A DNA stretch of 64,000 nt, taken from NCBI GenBank assembly GCA_013299115.1, contig JAAFKA010000005.1, forward strand, positions 172,064 to 236,063, written 5' to 3'. This DNA is from Cytophagales bacterium. Lineage in GTDB: Bacteria > Bacteroidota > Bacteroidia > Cytophagales > Thermoflexibacteraceae. The position numbers and the translations under genes are program-made. This document shows positions 35,493 to 42,740 of the stretch, piece after piece. Every line of letters starts with the position of its first letter. Positions within the stretch are counted from its first letter, which is position 1. The notes beneath the pieces are model-generated. The model saw only the letters and a program-made list of their open reading frames with translations. It made no database searches and had not been told where the DNA came from.

Positions 35493-36605
35493 ATGAAAAT
35501 CAATCACTTCTATTGGGCTTTTTTGCTCATTTGCTCTCTGCCCCAATGGGCTTGTAAAAAAGACGACACCCCAGCACAGCCTGCTGCTGTGTCTTTGTAT
35601 TTTCCTGCTGCTAATCCTTCGGCTACGTGGGACACCTCAACGCCTGAACAATTAGGTTGGACTACTGCCAAATTGCCTGATTTATATGCTTATTTGGAAC
35701 AGACCAATACCAGAGGTTTTTTGGTGTTGAAAGATGGCAAAATAGTGATAGAAAAATATTTTGGCAAAGACCTTTTAGGCAATAATTTTACAACATCGAG
35801 TGTGTGGTACTGGGCTTCGGCGGGCAAAACCCTCACCTCTTTTTTGGTGGGCAAAGCCTTAGAGGAAAAAAAATTGACTCTAAATCAAAAATCCTCCGAT
35901 TTTTTGGGAACAGGCTGGTCGTCTTTGACTCCTCAACAAGAAGGTCTTATTAATGTTCGCCACCACCTGACCATGACCACAGGACTTGACGACAAAGTGT
36001 CGAATCTTAATTGCACTAAACCAGAATGTCTGAAATTTTTGACTGCCCCCAACACCCGTTGGTCTTATCACAATGCACCTTATACAATTTTGGAAAAAGT
36101 AATTACAGGAGCTACCAAAGAAGATTTTAACACGTATTTCAACAGTCGTTTGCGAGATAAAATAGGTATGGAAGGTTTTTGGCGTTATGAAACCGACAAT
36201 AATATCTATTACAGCACGCCGCGCAGTATGGCAAGATTTGGGTTACTTGTGCTGGCAAAAGGAAAATGGGACAAGCAAGTGATTTTGGGAGAGGAAAATT
36301 ATTACAACGAAATGATAAATACTTCGCAAAATATTAATCTTTCTTATGGCTATTTGTGGTGGCTCAACGGCAAAGCCTCTTGTATGGTGCCAGGTTCGCA
36401 AACTGTTTTCCCTCGCAGTTTAGCCCCCAATGCCCCTGCTGATTTGGTGGCGGCGATGGGTAGAGATGGACAGATTATAGATGTGATACCCAGTCAAAAT
36501 CTAATTGTGGTCAGAATGGGCAACAACCCCGATAATTCCCTTGTGCCTATTAACTATCATGACGAATTGTGGGCAAAATTGAAGGAGATTATTGATAAAA
36601 AATAA
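35493..36605 (+). CDS. serine hydrolase, beta-lactamase/class C PBP-like lipoprotein
   Basis: 370-residue exported hydrolase. Its N-terminal signal ends in Cys21 (PQWACKKDD), which points to a lipoprotein. The SxxK catalytic motif is Ser109-Ala-Gly-Lys112 (WASAGKTLTS), and the YxN motif appears as YHN in RWSYHNAPY; the third motif is not obvious. This fits the beta-lactamase-related (AmpC/esterase EstB) family, which includes peptidases, esterases and amidases; resistance to antibiotics should not be assumed. It is followed by a small hairpin at 36613-36635. Confidence 0.9.
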   Translation: MKINHFYWAFLLICSLPQWACKKDDTPAQPAAVSLYFPAANPSATWDTSTPEQLGWTTAKLPDLYAYLEQTNTRGFLVLKDGKIVIEKYFGKDLLGNNFTTSSVWYWASAGKTLTSFLVGKALEEKKLTLNQKSSDFLGTGWSSLTPQQEGLINVRHHLTMTTGLDDKVSNLNCTKPECLKFLTAPNTRWSYHNAPYTILEKVITGATKEDFNTYFNSRLRDKIGMEGFWRYETDNNIYYSTPRSMARFGLLVLAKGKWDKQVILGEENYYNEMINTSQNINLSYGYLWWLNGKASCMVPGSQTVFPRSLAPNAPADLVAAMGRDGQIIDVIPSQNLIVVRMGNNPDNSLVPINYHDELWAKLKEIIDKK

Positions 36606-36612
36606 AAAAATC

Positions 36613-36635
36613 GTGGTAACACTTACAGTTACCAC
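36613..36635 (+). terminator. small hairpin after the serine hydrolase gene
   Basis: GTGGTAAC-ACTTACA-GTTACCAC, an 8-bp stem 8 nt after the stop codon, with no T-run. Possible mRNA end. Confidence 0.4.
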
Positions 36636-36673
36636 CACCAACAGACTAAATAGTACACTAACGAATTGGAAAT

Positions 36674-37891
36674 ATGTCTATCAAAGTTGTTTTTGCCTCT
36701 GTTCTCAAAAGTATTTATGATGTAAGGATGTATCATAAATTAGCAAAAGCTATGCCTTCGGTGGCAGAGGTACACTTGATAGGAAGTCCGTCAAAATCAG
36801 CAAATAACTCAGAAGAAAATCCAAATTACTTTTTTCACCCCATAGCAAATTTTCATCGACTAAGTTGGTATAGGCTTTTTTTTGGATTTCGTTTTTTATT
36901 TTTACTTTTTAACATACAACCTAATGTATTGATAATCAATACATTTGAGTTATTGCCTTTTGCTATTTTTTATAAGTATATCAGAAAACTATTTCATTTT
37001 TTCCTTGCCTTTTTTGCCCCCCTCTCCTACCCTATTCCTTGTTCTTGTTTAGTGTATGATGTCAGCGAAAATTACTATCAAAACATAGCTTACCAAACCA
37101 CCTATCCTGTAGGGCTGCGGAGTGTATTAGCTATTGGAGTAAGATTTTTTGAAAATGTAAGCAAATTTTTTATAGATGGTTTTTTATTAGCAGAGCAGTG
37201 TTATGCAAAAGAGTTGGATTTTGTACAAAAAAATTATTTGCTATTGCCTAATTTATTTAAACCTTTGGCTGTAAAAAATGAAATTGACTACGGAATAAAG
37301 TCAGTAATTACAAATAATTACCTGAAATTGGTACATACAGGCACTTTATCTGTTAGTTATGGTACATTAGAGGGAATTGAATTTGCAAAGAAATTACATC
37401 AAGCTGGCGTACCTGTACACCTGACGATTGCTGGTTTTTGTTCTGACACAACGTATTATCAACAGTTACAGCAAGCTATACAGGGATTTGAATTTTTGTT
37501 TACTTGCTATATTTCTACTCAATCACCTTTGCCTTATTCGAAAATTGTGGCTTGTTTTAAAGGAGCTACGGCTGCTTTGTTGCCTTATCAAGTAAATAAG
37601 AGTAACCAAAACCGCATACCAACCAAGTTTTACGAATATTTGTATTACAATTTACCTTTGCTCATTCCGCCCAATATTGCGTGGCAACAATTTTGTAAAG
37701 TTTATCAAGGTGCTTTGGTTGTAGATTTTACAGCTCTAACAATAGATAATATTGTACAGCAGTTTTATGAGCCTTATTGCCAAAGGAAGTTTTACACTAT
37801 TGCTTTTGATAAAAACGAATTATTGTGGGGCGAAACAGAGGAAACAAAATTATGGGAGTTTTTGTTAAAATTAACCCCACAAGAGTTTTAA
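36674..37891 (+). CDS. glycosyltransferase (GT-B fold, family 4-like)
   Basis: 405-residue cytoplasmic glycosyltransferase. The N-terminal Rossmann half begins IKVVFASVLKSIYDVRMYHKLAKAM. The second half starts near YLKLVHTGTLSVSYGTLEGIEFA (about residues 216-238) and contains KFYEYLYYNLPLLIP (about 320), matching the E-x7-E-like donor-binding region of GT4 enzymes, though the usual first Glu is not obvious. A hydrophobic patch about residues 55-115 suggests membrane association. Donor and acceptor are unknown. Its stop codon lies in the loop of a 29-bp palindrome. Confidence 0.8.
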   Translation: MSIKVVFASVLKSIYDVRMYHKLAKAMPSVAEVHLIGSPSKSANNSEENPNYFFHPIANFHRLSWYRLFFGFRFLFLLFNIQPNVLIINTFELLPFAIFYKYIRKLFHFFLAFFAPLSYPIPCSCLVYDVSENYYQNIAYQTTYPVGLRSVLAIGVRFFENVSKFFIDGFLLAEQCYAKELDFVQKNYLLLPNLFKPLAVKNEIDYGIKSVITNNYLKLVHTGTLSVSYGTLEGIEFAKKLHQAGVPVHLTIAGFCSDTTYYQQLQQAIQGFEFLFTCYISTQSPLPYSKIVACFKGATAALLPYQVNKSNQNRIPTKFYEYLYYNLPLLIPPNIAWQQFCKVYQGALVVDFTALTIDNIVQQFYEPYCQRKFYTIAFDKNELLWGETEETKLWEFLLKLTPQEF

Positions 37892-37903
37892 ACTCTTGTG
37901 GGG
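37875..37903. terminator. palindrome overlapping the glycosyltransferase stop codon
   Basis: CCCCACAAGAGTTT-T-AAACTCTTGTGGGG, a perfect 14-bp stem. The TAA stop codon (37889-37891) spans the apex, so the last five codons are part of the hairpin. It is placed between convergent genes and can end transcripts from both sides, although no T-run follows. Confidence 0.75.
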
Positions 37904-37926
37904 GATGTGCCTAATTTGCAAAAAAC

Positions 37927-38991
37927 TTACACCGCAAAACACCAACCTCTGGTATCAGGTTTGTTTCCTCTGCGTATGTCTTCGAGTTCTTTCAATACTT
38001 TTGGCGAAAAGACCCTGTTTTCTATGGCAGGCAAGGTATAAACTTGGTCTTGGTAGCCAATTTCAGAAATATTGGCAATGGTGGCAGCAGTTCCTGTGCC
38101 AAAAGCCTCTTGCAATTTTCCTTTTTCAGAAGCCCCAATCAATTCCTCTACGCTGATTCGTCTTTCCTCTACTTTCATTCCCCAATCTCTGGCGATGTCT
38201 AACACACTTTTGCGAGTTACACCATCGAGAATAGTGCCACTAACAGGAGCCGTAACCAATGTGCCATCAATGACAAACATCACATTCATTGTACCAGATT
38301 CCTCTATGTATTTGTGTTCTTTGGCATCTGTCCAAAGCAACTGTTGAAAACCTTGTTTTTGGGCTAACTGGGCAGGGTAAAGAGAGGCTGCATAGTTGCC
38401 TGCACATTTGGCAGTGCCTGTGCCTCCGTTGGCTGCTCTGGTGTAGTGGTCTTCTATTTTCACACGCACAGGTACATTATAATATGCACCTACGGGGCAG
38501 CTAAAAATGATGAATCTATACGTATCAGAAGGACGCACACCAATAAACTCATCAGTTGCAAACATAAAAGGGCGGATATAGAGAGAACTTTTTTCCTCTT
38601 TTGGCACCCAATTTCTATCTAAATTTACTAACTCTGCCATTCCACCCACAAAAAACTCTTCGGGAACTTGGGGCATATTCATTCGCAAGGCAGAGGCGTT
38701 GAACCGTTTGAAGTTTTCGTGAGGTCTGAAAATAAAGACATCACCTGTATTGCTTTTGTAGGCTTTCAATCCTTCAAAAATAGATTGTCCGTAGTGCAAC
38801 GCTGCATTGGCAGGGGTCATGCGGATATAATCGTAGGGGCGAATTTGGGCTTGTTGCCACTGCCCATCTACAAAATCAGCCACAAACATATGGTCTGAAA
38901 AGAACTTGCCAAAGGGCAAATGAGCAAAATCTACTTCCGAAATTCTTGATTGAGCCACTTTGCGTACCTCAAAATCAACGGTTGCTACCAT
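37927..38991 (-). CDS. ilvE: branched-chain amino acid aminotransferase
   Basis: PLP-dependent fold-type IV transaminase making Val, Leu and Ile from their keto acids, in the cytoplasm. The 354-residue length fits the long (eukaryote/Bacteroidota-like) BCAT class. The Schiff-base Lys is Lys195 in GTAKCAGNYAAS; other signatures are ALHYGQSIFEGLKAY (about residues 64-78), YIRPFMFATD and the E-x-G-T-M-N motif EESGTMNVMFV. The ilv/leu pathway genes are not nearby. A promoter with TTTG-N20-TACCTTTG is seen at 39070-39101. Confidence 0.96.
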   Translation of the reverse strand: MVATVDFEVRKVAQSRISEVDFAHLPFGKFFSDHMFVADFVDGQWQQAQIRPYDYIRMTPANAALHYGQSIFEGLKAYKSNTGDVFIFRPHENFKRFNASALRMNMPQVPEEFFVGGMAELVNLDRNWVPKEEKSSLYIRPFMFATDEFIGVRPSDTYRFIIFSCPVGAYYNVPVRVKIEDHYTRAANGGTGTAKCAGNYAASLYPAQLAQKQGFQQLLWTDAKEHKYIEESGTMNVMFVIDGTLVTAPVSGTILDGVTRKSVLDIARDWGMKVEERRISVEELIGASEKGKLQEAFGTGTAATIANISEIGYQDQVYTLPAIENRVFSPKVLKELEDIRRGNKPDTRGWCFAV

Positions 38992-39069
38992 AAATCAAAT
39001 GTTGAATGATATAAAGTTAAATGACAGTGGTAAATTGAGCTAAGTTGATAGTTAGCTGTTTTTCGAGTG

Positions 39070-39101
39070 CAAAGGTAGTGTTTTTTTGCTTGCGAACTAC
39101 A
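39070..39101 (-). promoter_or_regulatory. promoter for ilvE
   Basis: On the minus strand TTTG (39098-39101), a 20-nt spacer, then TACCTTTG (39070-39077), an exact TAnnTTTG match. It lies 79 nt before the start codon. Confidence 0.55.
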
Positions 39102-39160
39102 AAGAGGGTTGTTATTTTTTTTAGGATAAAAAAAGTAATTACAAAACTGTAGTGCCAAGA

Positions 39161-39192
39161 TTTGCAAAAAGCAGCGTATCAACTTACTTTTG
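39161..39192 (+). promoter_or_regulatory. promoter for the second glycosyltransferase
   Basis: TTTG (39161-39164), a 20-nt spacer, then TACTTTTG (39185-39192). Transcription would begin near 39199, giving a leader of about 13 nt before the ATG at 39212. Confidence 0.55.
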
Positions 39193-39211
39193 CGAATAAT
39201 TTTAGGTTATT

Positions 39212-40432
39212 ATGTTATTTCACACTTCACATACAGCTTTGTATGCAGCCTTCGATATTTTTCCTTCCTACAAGGGGGCTGCTACACACATTGCCCATTT
39301 TTCGGCTGCTTTGTTTGAGTTTGCTCAAAATGGCTGGTTGCATGTCTTAGGTGACGGAGAAATGCCTACCTATCAGGCAGAAGAAAACATAGAAATTACA
39401 AGGTATCAAGAAAATATTGCCAATTACTTGGAAAGAGCAAATAGCTATGGCAAAGATTTATATACGCTGTTGCCCTACCAAGCCAAAAGTTTACAAATTT
39501 GTCATTTCAGAGATATTTGGTCAGCCTTGCCCATTTTGGCGTATCAAGAAACACAACCAACCAACTACCAAACCTTATTTGAAGTCAATAGTTTACCTTC
39601 CATCGAATTGCCTTATCGGTATGCTTTGCCACCTGCTACTATTCGCAAACTACAAAGTTTAGAAAAATATTGCTTAACAACAAGTAAACAAGTAATAGTT
39701 CCTTCAAAAAACATAGCCCAATTTCTCGTTAATCAGGGAGTTAACAAGCAAAAGATAAAGGTTATTTACAACGGAGCCACTTTATACAATCCTGCTGAAT
39801 TGGTAGTTAATACCAATGAAGAAACAACAGACAACCTACTGCTCGACAAAACTCTTTGGGAATTGCCTACTTTGCCTTATTGCATTTATGTTGGCACTTT
39901 GCAATCGTGGCAAGGTGTAGAAGTCTTGCTGCGTGCTTGGGCTTTATTGCCACTCACTACACAAATACAGTTAGTTATTTGCTGTTCTCTCAAAGAAAAA
40001 ATGTGTCGCCCTTTACAACGATTAGCTGCAAAATTAGGTATTGCCGACCGAATTATTTGGAAATATAGACTATCAAAACCTGTTTTGCAGCACTATGTAG
40101 CCCATGCTTTGTTTTCCGTAGCTCCTTTGACGGCTTGTACTCGCAACTTGCAACAAGGTTGCTGTCCCCTCAAAATTTTGGAGTCTATGGCTTGTGGTGT
40201 GCCTGTATTAGCCTCGAACTTGCCCGTTGCTGAGGAGTTAATAAGCAACCGCCAAAGTGGTTGGCTCATACAACCTGACAGACCTTCGGAGTGGGCAAGG
40301 GCTATACAAATTGCAATAGAGAGCAAACCCCAACTTGCCGAAATGGGCAAAAAAGCCTACCAAACCATAGCCGAAAACTTTACATGGGAACAGAAAAAGG
40401 AAGAACTGCAAAAAGTATATGAGCAGTTCTAA
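39212..40432 (+). CDS. glycosyltransferase family 4
   Basis: 406-residue GT-B glycosyltransferase. The N-terminal Gly-rich acceptor loop is YKGAATHIAHF (residues about 18-28). The donor-binding half contains YVGTLQSWQGVEVLLRAWALL (about 227-247), the E-x7-E region reading PLKILESMACGVPVLASNLPVAEEL (about 324-348), and a typical ending NFTWEQKKEELQKVYEQF. It probably uses a nucleotide sugar, retaining mechanism; acceptor unknown. A short-leader promoter lies directly upstream. With the GT at 36674 it may serve a shared glycan, but ilvE lies between them on the opposite strand. Confidence 0.93.
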   Translation: MLFHTSHTALYAAFDIFPSYKGAATHIAHFSAALFEFAQNGWLHVLGDGEMPTYQAEENIEITRYQENIANYLERANSYGKDLYTLLPYQAKSLQICHFRDIWSALPILAYQETQPTNYQTLFEVNSLPSIELPYRYALPPATIRKLQSLEKYCLTTSKQVIVPSKNIAQFLVNQGVNKQKIKVIYNGATLYNPAELVVNTNEETTDNLLLDKTLWELPTLPYCIYVGTLQSWQGVEVLLRAWALLPLTTQIQLVICCSLKEKMCRPLQRLAAKLGIADRIIWKYRLSKPVLQHYVAHALFSVAPLTACTRNLQQGCCPLKILESMACGVPVLASNLPVAEELISNRQSGWLIQPDRPSEWARAIQIAIESKPQLAEMGKKAYQTIAENFTWEQKKEELQKVYEQF

Positions 40433-40498
40433 CCACAGCATCTTTGCAATCCAAAGCTGATAACATAGAAAAATAACTTCTTGATTTTCAACTAATTG

Positions 40499-40550
40499 AC
40501 CCTGCAGTTGGAGGCAACTCCCGCCAAAAGGGTACGGTACAAATCGTAAT
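40499..40550 (+). other. GC-rich, foldable non-coding segment
   Basis: Unlike the AT-rich spacers around it, this stretch is GC-rich and can fold: outer stem ACCCT (40499-40503) with AGGGT (40529-40533), inner stem GGAG-GCAA-CTCC (40510-40521) capped by a GNRA-type tetraloop, then a small ACG..CGT stem. It does not match tRNA or any riboswitch I recognise. It could be a small RNA or the 3' end of the glycosyltransferase mRNA. Confidence 0.3.
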
Positions 40551-40559
40551 AACCTCTAA

Positions 40560-40652
40560 TAGAGTTTATGAATAATTTTTTGTTATAGGGCTTGAAAAAA
40601 GATGTCATTTTTCAAAAAAATGACATCTTTGGGTAGTTATTCATAAACTCTA
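40560..40652. repeat. MITE-like element A1
   Basis: 93-bp element with exact 16-bp terminal inverted repeats TAGAGTTTATGAATAA (40560-40575 and 40637-40652) and an internal hairpin GATGTCATTTTTC..AAAAATGACATC. It is nearly identical to A2 at 44575-44667, of the same length. Its right end provides the TAG stop codon of the restored frame of the broken gene at 40650-40995. Confidence 0.92.
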
Positions 40653-40995
40653 ATACATATAAAATTTTTCGGCAGTTTTGACGCAGTCTGCAAAAATAAA
40701 ATCTAAAATACCTAACAATTTATTTGGATTATCTAAATCTACGATGGCTAAATACTTTTATTTTCGGATTTCGTTTCCAAACTTCTTTCAAAATAGGGAA
40801 AATAAGGGCTTCGCAAGCATAAAACTCCATAGCTGTATTGCCACGATTTGCCAAAACAAAAGCAAAATCTCCCTCTAAATATGGCGACAAAGGTAGTTGT
40901 ACTATGGTTTGTAAATCTATAAAGGGTTCATTTTTGACACTTAGACCAAAATATATTAATAAGGTGGCGTTATTCTTAAATTCGCTAAATTTCAT
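40650..40995 (-). pseudogene. frameshifted small gene, unknown function
   Basis: The intact frame gives 88 residues (MKFSEFKNNATLL...NPKIKVFSHRRFR) and then stops. Moving by one base right after KVF continues as AIVDLDNPNKLLGILDFIF and 13 further residues to a TAG inside the end of element A1, a far more protein-like C-terminus. The likely ancestral protein had about 114 residues. A one-base insertion (or sequencing error) near 40744-40750 explains this. I do not recognise the family. Confidence 0.7.
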
Positions 40996-41128
40996 AGTAT
41001 TTTTTGTTTAGACAAAGATACAAAAAAATTATAATAAAACAAAACAAACCATCAGCAGGGTTTGCAACCCCTTTGAAGTTAAAAACTTAGATTCGGTTGA
41101 AGTAAATAAATCACTAAAACTATTTAAA

Positions 41129-42727
41129 TTATTTAAAGTATATATCTACGTAATCAGTAACACCACCACAATTATTATAATTTTCTTTCATCCGCCAGTA
41201 TTTTCGTTGTCCAGATACTCTAAAAGTAAATTTACCTTTACGAATACACTGATTACCTCCCTGAATATGATGAACAGAGTAGACAATTAAACCTTCAAAT
41301 ATAAAGTTTCTTGCATCTATAATTTTTAATACTTCTCCTTCTACTTTCAAAAAATCATTATTTACTGGACTTTTTTGAAACCCTTTTACCAAAATTTTAT
41401 TATCTTGTTCCCAAAACGAAATCTTACCTGGCGTTTCTTCACTAATCCACTGTAAAGTCATATTATGTTCTCCTAAAAGGTTTTGTTTTGACGTTTTAGC
41501 AATATTATCCTGACTTTCTTTTTCGACTTGTGCTAACAGCTTTGTTTGTTCCTCTTTTTCTTTTTGGGCTTGCGTAGCCAAAATAGCTGCGGTATCCACA
41601 TTTACAGGAGTTTCGGTTGTTGTACTTGCTTGTTCATTCGTTTCCGTTTTTTTCGCCCAAGGTTGCCACAGCACCAAACCCAACACTAACAAAACCGCCA
41701 CACCTACGCCTATATACACAGGAGTACGGTTAGATTTTTGTTCTGTTGGTTGCTGCTTATATTTTTCTACAAAAGGATTTTTTGGAGTTTCTACCGTTGC
41801 TTCTATAATGGTTTCGTGTATATCCGTTGCATCTGTTACTTTTGCGGTGCTGTGCAGGTTTTGCAGGGCAGCCATCATTTCTTCGCAAGTCTGAAAACGT
41901 CCTGCGGAGGGTTTGGTAAGTGCCTTGTCTATGAGTGTGTTCATAGCTACCGATATGGCAGGGTTGATACTTTTTGCCGAAACATAGCCGTCCATCGATA
42001 TTTCGTCTGTCGTTTGCGGTCTTTGGTGAGTGAGGCAATAGTACAAAACAGCCCCTACACTATACAAATCGGTATAAGCCCCACGTTTTGCTTTCAGTAG
42101 TTTCTGTTCGGGTGGTGCAAAACCTACGGTCATCATCGCCGTTTGTGTTTTGGTTTCGTCTTCTGCATACTCTCTTGCTATACCAAAATCTATCAACATC
42201 ATTTGCTTATCGGCAGTCCGCAAAATCAGGTTATCAGGTTTCAAATCTCGGTGCAAAATATTTTCTTTATGCACTTCGCTAAGGGCATTCAGAATTTGCA
42301 AAGCATATTCCGTTGTCTGTTTTTCGGACAATGTCCCCTGCTCTTCCAAAATGGTTTTCAAAGATTTGCCATCGATGTAATCCATCACAAAATAAGAAGT
42401 ATTGTTTTCCTCAAACGTATCAGAAATTTGCACAATGCCTTTTTTGCCTGTAAACTTTGCCAAAGTTCTTGCTTCGTCCAAAAACTTGGTTTTAAAGGTT
42501 TCAAAGCCCGAAAAATGTGGCATTACGCTGCGTGTATCTGCTTCGTTTCGGGTGCAGTACATCGTTTGGGTGGACATAAAGAGTTCTTTGATAGCCACTT
42601 TTTTGTGTAAACTATCGTGCATTGCCAAGTAGGTTATCCCAAAACCTCCCTTACCCAACACGCCAATAATGGTATATCTGCCTTGCAATTTGGTTTGATT
42701 TTGCAAGGTTTGTATTGGTGTTTCCAT
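41129..42727 (-). CDS. membrane Ser/Thr protein kinase
   Basis: 532-residue Hanks-type kinase. The N-terminal catalytic domain (residues about 17-290) has the Gly loop GKGGFG, catalytic Lys47 (AIKEL), HRDLKPDN with Asp161, DFG at 180-182 and the P+1 APPEQ block; all key residues are present, so it should be active. A Lys/Pro/Gln linker and one transmembrane helix at about 337-354 (VYIGVGVAVLLVLGLVLW) lead to an external part: a short Glu/Gln coiled region and then a beta-rich domain of about 120 residues ending with two Cys-containing strands (GGNQCIRKGKF, NNCGGVTDY). The sensor ligand is unknown. It starts 13 nt after the acyltransferase gene, so both are likely one operon. Confidence 0.93.
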   Translation of the reverse strand: METPIQTLQNQTKLQGRYTIIGVLGKGGFGITYLAMHDSLHKKVAIKELFMSTQTMYCTRNEADTRSVMPHFSGFETFKTKFLDEARTLAKFTGKKGIVQISDTFEENNTSYFVMDYIDGKSLKTILEEQGTLSEKQTTEYALQILNALSEVHKENILHRDLKPDNLILRTADKQMMLIDFGIAREYAEDETKTQTAMMTVGFAPPEQKLLKAKRGAYTDLYSVGAVLYYCLTHQRPQTTDEISMDGYVSAKSINPAISVAMNTLIDKALTKPSAGRFQTCEEMMAALQNLHSTAKVTDATDIHETIIEATVETPKNPFVEKYKQQPTEQKSNRTPVYIGVGVAVLLVLGLVLWQPWAKKTETNEQASTTTETPVNVDTAAILATQAQKEKEEQTKLLAQVEKESQDNIAKTSKQNLLGEHNMTLQWISEETPGKISFWEQDNKILVKGFQKSPVNNDFLKVEGEVLKIIDARNFIFEGLIVYSVHHIQGGNQCIRKGKFTFRVSGQRKYWRMKENYNNCGGVTDYVDIYFK

Positions 42728-42740
42728 ATTTTTGTAATTT

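Noticed and set aside
35493..36605. antibiotic resistance beta-lactamase
   Set aside because: SxxK and YxN alone are shared by esterases and peptidases; the KTG-like third motif was not found.
40499..40550. tRNA gene
   Set aside because: No cloverleaf, no acceptor stem of seven pairs and no T-loop GTTCRA.
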